NCBI RefSeq assembly: GCF_001050015.1
Contig: NZ_CVTB01000055.1
Span: 1-64,000 of the forward strand
Direction of reading: 5' to 3'
From: Mycolicibacterium malmesburyense
Lineage (GTDB): Bacteria; Actinomycetota; Actinomycetes; Mycobacteriales; Mycobacteriaceae
Length of the DNA stretch: 64,000 nucleotides
Positions within the stretch are counted from its first letter, which is position 1; every line of letters begins with the position of its first letter. Below the pieces are notes generated by a model. It saw nothing but the letters and a program-made list of their open reading frames with translations. It was not told where the DNA came from and ran no database searches. Below, in pieces: positions 38,868-48,146 of the stretch. The translations under genes and the position numbers were made by a program.

Positions 38868-39619
38868 GTCGCCTCCATCAATTGGTCACGTCGTGTAAAC
38901 GATCCGGCACCGTCGCGCCGCGTGGACAACTCCGCGGCGAAGTCGTTGTAGGCCTGCCGCAGTGCGGCCCCGGGCCAGTCGTCGGGCAGCAACTCCTCCG
39001 GCAGCACCGGGTCGGTGAGCAGGTGGCGCACGATCGCGGCCGCGGCGATGAAACGCCCGGGTACGTCTGGTGCCGAGGCGATCTCGTCGAGCAACGTTCT
39101 GCCCCTCCGCGCCCAGGCGGGTAGGTCCCACAGCCGGGCCACCAACTCCGCGGGTTCGGCGTCGCGGGCGATCAGGACCCGCACGCGTTGCAGCACGTCC
39201 GGCGGCAGAGCGGTGTCCAGATTGTCCGGCCGCAGCCACAGTCCCTCGCGCAATTCGCCGAATCGGCCGTCCTGCAGCGTGCTTCGCAGGCCGGCCCGGG
39301 CCCGGGCGTCGGTGCCCACGCTGGTGATGACCACGGTGGTCCAGTCACCCGTCCAGGGACGCAGCCGCGGGTTGATCGCGTCGTCCTGGCGACGTTGCCG
39401 CGCCAACAGCCGGTCCGACAGTCGGTAGCCGTCTTCGGAGCGGACCAGGTCACCCGCGCTGACCATACGCGTCAGCGCGACGCGCACGGTCGACTCCCTG
39501 ATCTCGAAATCAGCTGTGAGCCTGATGAGTTCGCTTGCGGTGGCCCACGCCGGATGCGCACCGAGCAGGACGCTCAGCACGACGGAGCGGGCCGTCATCC
39601 GCGACAGCGACTTCGGCAT
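38864..39619 (-). CDS. PaaX family transcriptional regulator (Rv0674-like)
   Basis: A 251-residue protein with an N-terminal winged helix (SVLLGAHPAWATASELIRLTADFEIRESTVRVALTRMVSAGDLVR) and the PaaX central and C-terminal domains (DDWPGAALRQAYNDF). PaaX proteins sense CoA thioesters such as phenylacetyl-CoA. Its place inside the acyl-CoA operon suggests that it senses an intermediate made there. A candidate operator is described upstream of fadE8. It overlaps both neighbours (one and four bases). Confidence 0.87.
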   Translation of the reverse strand: MPKSLSRMTARSVVLSVLLGAHPAWATASELIRLTADFEIRESTVRVALTRMVSAGDLVRSEDGYRLSDRLLARQRRQDDAINPRLRPWTGDWTTVVITSVGTDARARAGLRSTLQDGRFGELREGLWLRPDNLDTALPPDVLQRVRVLIARDAEPAELVARLWDLPAWARRGRTLLDEIASAPDVPGRFIAAAAIVRHLLTDPVLPEELLPDDWPGAALRQAYNDFAAELSTRRDGAGSFTRRDQLMEAT

Positions 39620-40557
39620 CAGACTCCGGACGCCTTACGACCGTGGTCGCCGAACGGCTCGTCTCGCTGCCGGACCGCTTCCCGGAACCCGTGTTCGCGT
39701 GACTGCGCGACGAACGCGTGCCCCTCGGGAGTGTGGCGGGCGATGCCGTCGAACACCGTGGAGATCATCGCGCTGTTGGCGGTCCCCTGGTTGTACAGCG
39801 CCGAGTTCATCGCCAGCTTGACCATGATCAGCTGGTTGATCGGCACGCGCGCGATCCTCTCCACCAGTCTCTCGGTACGCTCGTCAAGATCCTCAGGCGA
39901 CGGCGCCTCGACCGCCAGACCCCACTCGGCGGCCTGTGCTCCGGTGATCGAATCCCCGGTCAGCAGAAGGCGTTTGGCCCGCTGGTCGCCGAGACGGTGC
40001 GCCCACATACCGGCCGCGGGCACACCCCATACCCGGGTTGGTGGGTATCCGATCTTGGCGTCCGACGCCGCGATGACCTGGTCGGCGTGCAGCGCAATGT
40101 CGGTGCCGCCGGCCACGCAATAGCCGTGGATCTTGACCACCGTCGGCTTGTCGCAGCGCATCAGGCTCGAGAAGCCTCGCACGAACCGGCTCATCATCTG
40201 GTAGTCGATCATCGGGTCCCACGGCTGATCCGGCAAATGGTTGACGGCCTGGGTCTTACCGGACAGCACGGTGTCCCGGTAGGGACTGCCGCCGCCGGCC
40301 GACGAGGATCCCTCGGCGTAGGCGGACAGGTCGAATCCGGCGCAGAACCCCTCTCCCCGACCGGAAACCAGGATCACGTGCACGTTCTGATCGAGGTCGG
40401 CGCGCTCGACGAGCGCGGACAGTTCCAGCGGGGTGTCGGCGACGATCGCGTTGCCCTTCTCCGGACGATTGAACGTGATGCGGGCGACCCGGTCCGTGAC
40501 CTCGTAGGTCATCGTCTTGAGGTTGTCGAAGTCGACCGGCCTGATCGCGTGCGTCAT
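39619..40557 (-). CDS. echA4: Enoyl-CoA hydratase/isomerase family protein EchA4
   Basis: A 312-residue crotonase-superfamily protein with the oxyanion-hole motifs GFCAGFDLSAY and HGYCVAGGTDIALHAD. A long insert between them (SSSAGGGSPYRDTVLSGKTQAVNHLPDQPWDPMIDYQMM) makes it larger than the standard 260-residue enzyme, as in M. tuberculosis EchA4. It lies 31 bases after fadE8 and one base before the PaaX gene. Probable beta-oxidation step; substrate unknown. Confidence 0.87.
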   Translation of the reverse strand: MTHAIRPVDFDNLKTMTYEVTDRVARITFNRPEKGNAIVADTPLELSALVERADLDQNVHVILVSGRGEGFCAGFDLSAYAEGSSSAGGGSPYRDTVLSGKTQAVNHLPDQPWDPMIDYQMMSRFVRGFSSLMRCDKPTVVKIHGYCVAGGTDIALHADQVIAASDAKIGYPPTRVWGVPAAGMWAHRLGDQRAKRLLLTGDSITGAQAAEWGLAVEAPSPEDLDERTERLVERIARVPINQLIMVKLAMNSALYNQGTANSAMISTVFDGIARHTPEGHAFVAQSREHGFREAVRQRDEPFGDHGRKASGV

Positions 40558-40588
40558 CGACGTGGCGCCTCCCTCCGCGAGCAGGCCG

Positions 40589-42217
40589 TCATCCCTTCAC
40601 CAACGCGCGCTCGATGATCGGCGCGAGGTCGAGGCCGGTGGGCAGGGTTCCGAACGCACCGCCCCAGGTGCCGCCCATCCGGGTCGCGAGAAACGCCTCC
40701 GCGACGGCAGGATGGCCGTGGCGCACCAACAGCGAACCCTGCAACACCAGGCTGATGTCCTCGGCGACCTTGCGGGCGCGGTACTGGATGGTCTCGAGAT
40801 CACCGAGCGCGGGCCGCAACGCCTCGACGTGGGCGTCGAGACGCGGATCGGCGCCCGCTGTCTGACCGAGCTCGTCGAACAGCACGTCAACGCACTCGGG
40901 CCGAGTCGCCATGGCCCGCAACGTATCCAACGCACTGACGTTGCCCGAGCCCTCCCAGATGCCCATCAACGGCGCTTCGCGGTACAACCGCGGCATGCCC
41001 GATTCTTCGACATAACCGTTGCCGCCCAGACACTCCATCGCCTCGGCGGCATGCGGGGTGGCACGTTTGCACACCCAGTACTTGCCTGCCGCCAGGCCGA
41101 TCCGGCGGAGCAGCGTCTCGCGGGTGTCGCCACGCACGGCGGCGTCGGTGGCCCCGGCCATGCGCATCGCGAGGATCGTCGCCGCCTCGGCCTCGACCGC
41201 GAGATCGGCCAACACGTTGCGCATCAGCGGCTGATCAATCAGATACTCGCCGAACGCCTTTCGATGCTGGACGTGATGAATCGCACGCGCGAGGCCGTTG
41301 CGCATACTGGTCGCGCTGCCGAGCGTGCAGTCCAGGCGCGTCAGGTTGACCATCTCGATGATGGTCGGAACACCGCGGCCCTCTTCGCCGACCAGCCAGG
41401 CGACGGCGCCGTCGTACTCCACCTCCGAGGAGGCATTGGCGTGGTTGCCGAGCTTGTCCTTCAGTCGCTGCAGGAACATCCGGTTGCGGCTGCCGTCGGG
41501 CAGAACCCGCGGCAACATGAAGCAGGACAACCCGCCGGGCGCCTGTGCGAGCACCAGGAAGATGTCGCACATCGGCGCCGAGGTGAACCACTTGTGGCCG
41601 CGCAGTGAGTACGTGCCGTCGCCGTTGGGGGTCGCTTCGGTGGTGCCCGCACGCACATCGGACCCGCCCTGTTTCTCGGTCATCGACATGCCCGCGGTGA
41701 TGCCGGCCTTGGTGGTGGGCACCTTGAGTTCAGGGTCGTAGACGCCGCTGGTCAGCAGAGGCTCGTAGACCGCGGCCAGTTCCGGGTTGTGCCGCAGCGC
41801 CGGCACGACGGCGTAGGTCATCGAGATCGGGCAGATGTGGCCGGGCTCGGGCGTCCACACCGAGGTCTTGGCGGCGCGGACGACGTGCGCACCGGGCCGG
41901 TCGTCGGCCCACGGCGCGGCGTGCAGGCCGTGGCGGATCGCCACGCTCATCAGCGAGTGGTAGGCGGGGTCGTACTCGACCTCGTCGATGCGGTGGCCGT
42001 AGCGGTCGTGGGTGTGCAGGATCGGCCGGTTGCGGTTGGCCAACTCACCCCAGCACTGTGCCTGCGCGGAGCCGCTCAGCGCACCCAACTCGTTGACCTC
42101 GTCGAGGCCCCACTCACCGCCCTCGCGGATCAACGCCTCGGTGAGCACCGGCGACGTAGCCGGGTTGTAGTCCTCCAGCGTGGGGGCCTGGTTGGTGACG
42201 ACATGCGTATCTGCCAT
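40589..42217 (-). CDS. fadE8: Acyl-CoA dehydrogenase FadE8 (AidB-like)
   Basis: A 542-residue flavoprotein of the AidB-like acyl-CoA dehydrogenase branch. Seen are the substrate/flavin segments ISMTYAVVPALRHNPEL and GMSMTEKQGGSDVR, the later RLDCTLGSATSMRNGLARAIHHVQHRKAFG, and CLGGNGYVEESGMPRLYREAPLMGIWEGSGNV. Members bind FAD and double-stranded DNA in E. coli but may oxidise acyl-CoA here. The ATG at 42217 gives the 542-residue length of M. tuberculosis FadE8. It is the first gene of the operon. Confidence 0.9.
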   Translation of the reverse strand: MADTHVVTNQAPTLEDYNPATSPVLTEALIREGGEWGLDEVNELGALSGSAQAQCWGELANRNRPILHTHDRYGHRIDEVEYDPAYHSLMSVAIRHGLHAAPWADDRPGAHVVRAAKTSVWTPEPGHICPISMTYAVVPALRHNPELAAVYEPLLTSGVYDPELKVPTTKAGITAGMSMTEKQGGSDVRAGTTEATPNGDGTYSLRGHKWFTSAPMCDIFLVLAQAPGGLSCFMLPRVLPDGSRNRMFLQRLKDKLGNHANASSEVEYDGAVAWLVGEEGRGVPTIIEMVNLTRLDCTLGSATSMRNGLARAIHHVQHRKAFGEYLIDQPLMRNVLADLAVEAEAATILAMRMAGATDAAVRGDTRETLLRRIGLAAGKYWVCKRATPHAAEAMECLGGNGYVEESGMPRLYREAPLMGIWEGSGNVSALDTLRAMATRPECVDVLFDELGQTAGADPRLDAHVEALRPALGDLETIQYRARKVAEDISLVLQGSLLVRHGHPAVAEAFLATRMGGTWGGAFGTLPTGLDLAPIIERALVKG

Positions 42218-42225
42218 GCCACCAC

Positions 42226-42264
42226 TATTACACTTTCGCGAACAACTGCACAACAGCTGTAATA
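42226..42264. promoter_or_regulatory. TATTACA/TGTAATA inverted repeat upstream of fadE8
   Basis: Seven-base perfect arms at 42226-42232 and 42258-42264 are separated by 25 bases. This AT-rich pair stands out in the GC-rich 52-base gap between fadE8 and the PAP2 gene and lies 9-47 bases before the fadE8 ATG. It may be the operator of the operon-encoded PaaX regulator; no consensus proves this. Confidence 0.4.
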
Positions 42265-42269
42265 CGTCT

Positions 42270-43514
42270 TCAGCGGCTGTCGAGTTCGGCGACCATCCCG
42301 GGACTCGGCGCTGATACGGCAACAGGATCGGCGGCGACGGGTTCCGGCTCGGCGGGTTCGGGTTCCGGCTCGGCGGGTTCGGGCTCCGGCTCGGCGGGTT
42401 CGGGCTCCGCCGCGAGGGGTTCCTCGACCGCCGGTGGTGCCGCGTCATTCGGTGAACGCGACGCCCTGGCCCGGCGCCGTTTCTCGTAGCGGGCGAGGAC
42501 GGCGATCACCGCTGCGGCAAGCGCCCAGCCGAGCAGGATGTCGATGACGTAGTGCTCGGCGGTGTACACCAGCGTGAAGGCCATGACGAGTACGTAGGCG
42601 GCGAGGAGCGGCCGCCAGCCTCGGTGGACGCGACGCCAGAGGAAGGCGGCGACGGCCGCCGTCATACCCGCATGCAGGGACGGGATCGCCGCCACCAGGT
42701 TGACGCTGGCTTGGCCCGCATCGAGCAGCGCGGTCGCCGAGTGCAGGTTGAGATTGCCCCAGCCCCGCCCGACGATCCGCTCGATCCACGGGTTCGCGCC
42801 GTCCTGACTGGACTGCATCACCCCGAGCACACCACCGTCGGGAACCCCGCGCGCGGAACGGAACATGCAGCGCGCCTCGGCCGGTCCGCTCGCGACCTCC
42901 GCCGGAGTGCACCGGGCCGCCGCCCACGGTGGCGCGGCGGGCACCAATGCGTAGATGAGCAAGCCGGCGAAGTTCAACCCGACGAACAGACGCACGAAGG
43001 CCTTCCATTCGTCGCGGTTGCGCAGCCACAGCACCCCGGCGACGACGTAGGGAAGGATGAAGAACGACATGTACACGCAGCTGACCACGACCTCCCACCA
43101 CGGTGGCTGCGCCTGTTTGAGTTGCTCCTGGAGCCACACCGTCGGCACGGCGCCGCCGAAGAGCAGACGGTCCACGTCGGCCGGCCACTCCCACAGCGTC
43201 GGGCGACCGATCATGTCCGCCGCGCCCCTGCTCAGGTCGTAGGCGATCAGTATCAGCGCGAACGGCAGCCAGTCACGGATGACGTAGAGCATGCGGCGGC
43301 CCTGCCCGATGCTCGCGGCCAGCAGCCCGGTCGCGATGTAAAGCAGGACCAGTTCGCGGTTGAAGGCGAACCCGGAGGTGATGGTCCGGTAGACGATGAC
43401 GGTGGCCCAGACCGTGATTGCGACCCATCGCACGACGGCGAGCCGACGCGCGCGGGCGTCGGACCGCTCAGCAGCGCTCGGCACGGCGAAAGATGACTCG
43501 TCAACCGCGGCCAC
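42270..43514 (-). CDS. PAP2-superfamily membrane phosphatase/transferase
   Basis: A 414-residue protein with several transmembrane segments and the PAP2 catalytic motifs IPSLHAGM and, after 40 residues, YTAEHYVIDILLGW. The larger layout with WEWPADVDRLLFGGAVPT resembles inositolphosphoceramide synthase-like (AUR1) members that act on lipid head groups. The C-terminal 60 residues are a Pro/Glu-rich tail with EPEPAEP repeats, probably cytosolic and extended. It replaces lpqP, which lies here in M. tuberculosis. It is downstream of endonuclease IV on the same strand. Confidence 0.8.
   Translation of the reverse strand: MAAVDESSFAVPSAAERSDARARRLAVVRWVAITVWATVIVYRTITSGFAFNRELVLLYIATGLLAASIGQGRRMLYVIRDWLPFALILIAYDLSRGAADMIGRPTLWEWPADVDRLLFGGAVPTVWLQEQLKQAQPPWWEVVVSCVYMSFFILPYVVAGVLWLRNRDEWKAFVRLFVGLNFAGLLIYALVPAAPPWAAARCTPAEVASGPAEARCMFRSARGVPDGGVLGVMQSSQDGANPWIERIVGRGWGNLNLHSATALLDAGQASVNLVAAIPSLHAGMTAAVAAFLWRRVHRGWRPLLAAYVLVMAFTLVYTAEHYVIDILLGWALAAAVIAVLARYEKRRRARASRSPNDAAPPAVEEPLAAEPEPAEPEPEPAEPEPEPAEPEPVAADPVAVSAPSPGMVAELDSR
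42341..42410. repeat. 21-bp tandem repeat encoding an EPEPAEP tail
   Basis: Units starting at 42341, 42362 and 42383 (GTTCCGGCTCGGCGGGTTCG and near copies) repeat with period 21, giving a seven-residue Pro/Glu unit on the minus strand. The unit keeps the frame, so copy number can vary between strains without breaking the protein. Confidence 0.85.
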
Positions 43515-43586
43515 TCGGATGAATCTAGTTCACCTCGGCGTCACCCACGGTTCGGGGACCGTTCGGTTAGCGGATCGTGACCAGAG

Positions 43587-44339
43587 TCAATCGAGGTGTT
43601 CGCGGAGAAATGCGATGTCGTCCTTGCGCCCCTCGTCGGCGGTTTCGCAGATCACCGGGGCGTTTGCCGCCTTGACGACCGCAACCAGCAGTTGCGGGTC
43701 GATCTGGCCGGTGCCGAAGTTGGCGTGCCGGTCGGCACCGGAACCGGCGGCGTCGCGCGAGTCGTTGCAGTGCACCAGGTCGATGCGACCGGTGATGGCC
43801 TTGATGCGGTCGACGGCGTCGATCAGCGCCTCGCCCGCGGCCCAGGCATGGCAGGTATCCAGGCAGAATCCGATGCCCTTGTCGCCGATGTGGTCCCACA
43901 ACCGTGCGATGACGTCGAAGTGCCTGGCCATCGCGTGGTCGCCGCCCGCGGTGTTTTCGAGGTACACGGGCACATCGGTTTCGAGATAGTCGAGCGCCTT
44001 GACCCAGCGCTCGAACCCGGCCTCCCAGTCCTTGTCGTCGGCGTGCCCGCCATGCACGATGACCGCCGTCGCACCGACCTCGGCGGCGGCGTCGCAGGTG
44101 TCCTGCAGGATCTTGCGCGACGGGATCCGCACCCGGTTGTTGGCCGACGCGACGTTGATCAGGTACGGCGCGTGCACGTAGAGCGGGACGCTCGACGCCT
44201 TGAGCACGTCGGCGTCCTCACGCGGCTTGGGCTTCTTCCAGCTCTGCGGGTTTCCGAGGAAGAACTGCACGACGTCGGCGCCGTCGGCCTGTGCCGCAGC
44301 GAGCGGGTCGTCACCGTGGACGTGGGAACCGATAAGCAC
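43587..44339 (-). CDS. nfo: Endonuclease IV (AP endonuclease)
   Basis: A 250-residue TIM-barrel DNA repair enzyme (gene end, Rv0670, in M. tuberculosis) that cuts at abasic sites. Zinc-ligand motifs include [60 protein letters not shown] and [22 protein letters not shown]. The GTG at 44339 gives the family start VLIGSHV; a longer upstream frame runs through a repeat and is rejected. Confidence 0.92.
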   Translation of the reverse strand: MLIGSHVHGDDPLAAAQADGADVVQFFLGNPQSWKKPKPREDADVLKASSVPLYVHAPYLINVASANNRVRIPSRKILQDTCDAAAEVGATAVIVHGGHADDKDWEAGFERWVKALDYLETDVPVYLENTAGGDHAMARHFDVIARLWDHIGDKGIGFCLDTCHAWAAGEALIDAVDRIKAITGRIDLVHCNDSRDAAGSGADRHANFGTGQIDPQLLVAVVKAANAPVICETADEGRKDDIAFLREHLD

Positions 44340-44352
44340 GGGGTCGAGTCTA

Positions 44353-44464
44353 GGCGGGCGACGATCAAGCGGCGAGGAACGAGCCGCGCTGAGAAGCCCG
44401 CCCGATAGACGCAGGCGGGCGACGATCAAGCGGCGAGGAACGAGCCGCGCTGAGAAGCCCGCCC
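44353..44464. repeat. Two identical 51-bp direct repeats with hairpin ends
   Basis: Copies at 44353-44403 and 44414-44464 are identical, both starting GGCGGGCGACGATCAAGCGG and ending GAGAAGCCCGCCC, with period 61. Each starts with GGCGGGC and ends with GCCCGCC, so each can fold on itself. They fill the gap between the TetR stop and the endonuclease start. Another GGCGGGC half follows at about 44474. Confidence 0.9.
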
Positions 44465-44471
44465 ATTCACC

Positions 44472-45062
44472 CTAGGCGGGCTGGCCGACACCGCGAGTGG
44501 CGTCGTCGATCAACTGCGCGGCCGCCGACCGGGCGTGCAACAGCGCCGAGGTGTCGTTGAGCGAGGTGGCGAGCGCCGTGGCGCCCTCGAACAACACCAA
44601 CAGCTGGTTGCCGAGCGCATACGGGTCGCGCGCGCCGGCCTCTTCGGCGACGGCGACCAACCGCTCGGCGAAGCGCCGCTTGTGCGTGCGCACTAGATCG
44701 TCGACCTCGGGCCACGCTCCGGCCGACTCCACCGCGGCGTTGTGGAACGGGCATCCGCGGAACCTCTCGACCGGCGGCGCATCGAAGATGGCCAGCAGCC
44801 GCTCACGGGGGGAGAGCTCCGAGCGGTTTAGTGAGCGCTCCATCGGAGTGCCTGATTCGTCGAGCTTGCGCAGATAATCCTCGACGAGTTCGGTCTTGCT
44901 CGAGAAGTGTTGGTAAAGCGTCCGTTTGGACACCTTGGCCTGCTGGATGACCGCCTCGACGCCGGTTGCGTTGATGCCGTTGCGGTAGAAGAGCTTGCTT
45001 GCGGTGGCCGCCAGGCGGTCTCGCGCACCCCGACCGCCGCGTGTGGGCGCCTGTTCGGTCAT
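44472..45062 (-). CDS. TetR family transcriptional regulator
   Basis: A 196-residue regulator with an N-terminal HTH (RDRLAATASKLFYRNGINATGVEAVIQQAKVSKRTLYQHFSSKTEL) and a C-terminal domain containing the FRGCPFHNAAVE segment common in one TetR subgroup. The ATG at 45062 is chosen because a 12-bp palindrome lies just upstream. It is divergent from a frameshifted thioesterase gene that it presumably once controlled. Confidence 0.86.
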   Translation of the reverse strand: MTEQAPTRGGRGARDRLAATASKLFYRNGINATGVEAVIQQAKVSKRTLYQHFSSKTELVEDYLRKLDESGTPMERSLNRSELSPRERLLAIFDAPPVERFRGCPFHNAAVESAGAWPEVDDLVRTHKRRFAERLVAVAEEAGARDPYALGNQLLVLFEGATALATSLNDTSALLHARSAAAQLIDDATRGVGQPA

Positions 45063-45073
45063 GAACTCGAGTA

Positions 45074-45085
45074 TACCGATCGGTA
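45074..45085. promoter_or_regulatory. TACCGATCGGTA palindrome in divergent region
   Basis: A perfect 12-bp inverted repeat in the 70-base gap between the divergent TetR and thioesterase loci, 12 bases before the TetR ATG. This is a typical autoregulatory operator position. Confidence 0.6.
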
Positions 45086-45132
45086 CCCAGCCGGATGGCA
45101 TGGTCTGGGTATTGTTTACTAGTCTCAGATGC

Positions 45133-45959
45133 ATGTGCGCCGAGATGTCCGCCCACCCGTTCGACGCCGCGATCCGGCTCGAACCCGGACCCGGCCGGGC
45201 GATGCTCGGCAGCACCGTTCCCGAGTTCGGCAACATGGTCGGCCCGTTCGGCGGCGCGACCGCGGCGGTGCTGTTACATGCAATCGAGCTACAGCCTGAC
45301 CGAGCCGGCGACCCCGTCGCGCTCACGGTGAACTTCGCCGCACCGATCGCCGACGGCGAGTTCACGATCGACACCACCCTGGTGCGCGCCAACCGGTCGA
45401 ACCAGCATTGGTCGGCGTCGCTGGTGCAGTCTGACACCGTGATGTCCACAGCCACAGCGGTTTTCGGTACCCGACGCGACACGTGGTCCGACACCGAAGC
45501 GGTGATGCCGGAGGTGCCCGAGCCCGAGGCAATCCAGCGTCCCCCGGGCCGGAAGGCATCGCCTTCCTGCAGAACTACGATCTGCGTTTCGTCGAGGGCC
45601 AACCGCCCGTCGACGGGACCGCGCGTGCATCGTCGACCACGACGCTCTGGGTGCGCGACCATCCCCGCCGCGCACTCGACTACAGCTCCCTGGCGGCGCT
45701 TTCCGACATCTTCTATCCGCGCATCTTCCTGCGTCGGGGTAAACCCGTGCCCGCCGGAACGATCTCGTTGACGACGTACTTCCACGTCGACGCAACGGAG
45801 CTCGGCGGCCTGGGCGACGATTACCTTCTGGCCACCGCACGGGGTCAACAGTTCGCGCGTGGATATTTCGACCAGACCGCGCAGCTCTGGTCGCGCGACG
45901 GCGCCCTGCTGGTCACATCCCATCAGATCGTCTACTACAAAGACGCCTTCGGCGCGTAA
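45133..45959 (+). pseudogene. Frameshifted acyl-CoA thioesterase-like gene
   Basis: The frame from 45133 (or ATG 45145, MSAHPFDAAIRLEPG) encodes a hot-dog thioesterase-like N-terminal half up to about 45540. The protein then continues, one frame over, as GPEGIAFLQNYDLRFVEGQPPVDG to the stop at 45957-45959. The switch coincides with a run of five C at about 45541. A one-base indel explains it, either a true mutation or a sequencing error in a homopolymer. Restored length is about 272 residues. It is divergent from a TetR gene. Confidence 0.8.
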
Positions 45960-46070
45960 CACCCCACACCGCTCGGTATTCCCGGTTATCGGGATCGTCC
46001 CAGAAACTAGCGTCATGGAAACCGTTCGGTGTACTTTGATGCCACGGCATCGACGAAATGGAGGCTTCCC

Positions 46071-47051
46071 ATGAAACACCTCGTGGTGACCCGGTTCGGG
46101 GACCCCGAGCATTCGGTCGAACTCACCGACTCCCCGGAAGCGACCCCGGGCGAGGGCGAGGTCTCGGTGCGCCTCGAGGCCGCCACGATCAATCCGTCGG
46201 ACCTGTTGTTGGTTCGCGGCAGGTACCTCGTGCGCGAACGCACCGATCGGCTAACGGAACTGGGCGCCGAGGTCGTCATCGGCGAACTTCACGATCGCCG
46301 AACCCTGCTGCCCGCCTTGGCCGACGTCGACCTGGCGTAATTCACGTATCCGATCGATGCCGGGGTGATCCCCGCCGCCGCCAATCACGCCTCGGCCGTG
46401 CGCGAGGTGGGGCGCCGTCCCCGAACCGTGGTGATGTCGATGGGTCCCGCCCATCCCGACAGTCCGAGCAATCTCGGGCGTGCACAGTGGCTCGCCGAGC
46501 AGACCCTGGAATGTGCGGGTCTCGAAGTGGTGATCCTGCGGGTCGCCGCGCTGTTCCACGAGAACCTCGTCGGCTTGCACAGCGACTCCGTTCGCCGCCA
46601 GAACCTGATCCGGAACTCGTTCGGAGACAACGAAGTCGCCTGGATCAGCGGTGCCGATGCCGCCGAGTTGGGCCTGGCCGCGCTGCTGAGGCCCGACCGG
46701 TTCACCGAAGCGGTGTACTACGTCAAGGGATCCGAGTTGTTCAGCCATGCCGATATCGCCGCCCTGCTCGCCGACTTGATCGCCCGTCCTGTTCGCTACG
46801 AGGCCGTCGACAAGGACGAGTGGCGCGCGGACCTCGAACAACTGGCCCGATCGACCGGCACGCACATCGTCAATCCCGCTATGGCACAGCATATTTCCGC
46901 TGTCGGTGACATGGTCGCCAGGAGCGGGCGCACCTTACCGTCCGACGGCGTGGCGTTGAAGAACCTCATCGGACGCGAACCGGTCACCCTGCGCGAATTT
47001 CTGACGGCGAATCTCGATGTGTTCACCGCACCGGAGCGACAACCCGCATAG
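46071..47051 (+). pseudogene. Chimeric decayed gene: MDR N-terminus fused to NmrA-like protein, with in-frame stop
   Basis: The ATG at 46071 follows a good GGAGG. The first 54 residues (MKHLVVTRFGDPEHSVELTD to ATINPSDLLLVRGRYL) are the start of a zinc-type/quinone oxidoreductase (MDR). From about 46230 the sequence becomes the later part of an NmrA-like NAD(P)-binding protein (DRLTELGAEVVIGELHDRRTLLPAL), whose own nucleotide-binding start is missing. The same frame is broken by TAA at 46338-46340, where a Tyr codon would be expected, and then continues to 47051. This looks like a deletion fusion followed by a nonsense mutation. Confidence 0.82.
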
Positions 47052-47052
47052 G

Positions 47053-48057
47053 TCATGTCTGGGTGGCGAGCAGGAAGGTCAGGTAAGCCAGGTAGGCCGT
47101 GACCATCAGCGCACCCTCGGGCCGGCTGACGCGGCGGCCCGTGATGAAGATCGGGATGCACGCCAGCGCGACGATCACCATGATCGGAATGTCGATGCGC
47201 ACCAGGCTCAATGGCAGCGCCAAGCCGTTCGCGGGCACCAGGCAGGTGACGCCGAGAATGAACGCGATGTTGTAGATGCTGCTGCCGACCAGGTTGCCGA
47301 TCGCGATGTCGCGGTCACCGCGCAGCGTCGACATCACCGTGGTCACCAGCTCCGGCGCCGAGGTTCCGATCGCCACCACGGTGAGCCCGATCAGCGCGTC
47401 GGAGACGCCGAACTCCCCGGCCATTCCGACCGAACCGTCCACGAGCCACTCGGCGCCGATGACCACGAGCACGATACCGCCGACGAGCATCGCGAGCTCA
47501 CGGCGCATCTGACGGCGACCGTCCGGGGTCGACACCTGTGACGCGTCCTCGGCATATGCCCCTGCGAATTCGCGGACGACCGTTTGCGATTCACGACGTG
47601 CCGACCAGATGACGGTGCCGGTGTACACGACCGCGCCGGTGAGCAGGATGATCCCGTCGACGCGCGTCATCACACCATCGGCCGCGACCACGAACAGCAG
47701 CAGTGCAGCCGCCGCCATCATCGGCAGCTCCAGGCGAATGGTCCGTAGTTGCAGAACCAACGGCACCATCGCCGCACTCAACCCGAGTATCAGCAGAAGG
47801 TTGACGACGTTGGTGCCGGCGATGTTGCCGACCGCCAGCGCCCCGCTCCCCTGGCTGGCGGCCGTCACCCCGACGGCGAGTTCGGGCATGCTCGTCCCGA
47901 TCGACACCACCGTCAGGCCCAACACGATCGCGCTGATGCCCAACCGCGCGGCCAACCGCGACCCGCCCTTGACCATCACCTCGGCGCCGACGATCAACGC
48001 GGTCAGCCCGGCGAGGAACCACGCGATATTCGCCAGCATCAGGTCGAATGATGACAT
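47053..48057 (-). CDS. Calcium/sodium antiporter, CaCA family (YrbG-like)
   Basis: A 334-residue membrane protein with two inverted alpha repeats. The first is GTSMPELAVGVTAASQGSGALAVGNIAGTNVVN and the second GTSAPELVTTVMSTLRGDRDIAIGNLVGSSIYN. The acidic residues of these repeats bind the ions. About ten hydrophobic segments are visible, with a soluble middle loop (residues about 155-180). It is convergent with the decayed gene (one base apart) and downstream of the rpoC terminator region. Ion specificity is not certain. Confidence 0.88.
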   Translation of the reverse strand: MSSFDLMLANIAWFLAGLTALIVGAEVMVKGGSRLAARLGISAIVLGLTVVSIGTSMPELAVGVTAASQGSGALAVGNIAGTNVVNLLLILGLSAAMVPLVLQLRTIRLELPMMAAAALLLFVVAADGVMTRVDGIILLTGAVVYTGTVIWSARRESQTVVREFAGAYAEDASQVSTPDGRRQMRRELAMLVGGIVLVVIGAEWLVDGSVGMAGEFGVSDALIGLTVVAIGTSAPELVTTVMSTLRGDRDIAIGNLVGSSIYNIAFILGVTCLVPANGLALPLSLVRIDIPIMVIVALACIPIFITGRRVSRPEGALMVTAYLAYLTFLLATQT

Positions 48058-48064
48058 CCCGGAG

Positions 48065-48125
48065 CGCGAGCGCTCACCTAGGTACGGAATTCGGCCGCGA
48101 GACCGTACAAGAGTGAGCGCTCGCG
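48065..48125. repeat. 61-bp dispersed palindromic element, copy B
   Basis: Starts CGCGAGCGCTCAC and ends GTGAGCGCTCGCG, with GTACGG and CCGTAC inside. It is the same length as copy A (20774-20834) and matches its reverse complement at most positions. It lies between the exchanger start and the rpoC terminator and is able to form a long hairpin. Confidence 0.85.
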
Positions 48126-48146
48126 CAGAGCAGACGGGGCTTTCAG

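Noticed and set aside
44340..44429. Longer endonuclease IV start at 44429
   Set aside because: The extra residues are encoded by a 51-bp repeat and do not match the enzyme; the GTG at 44339 gives the family start.
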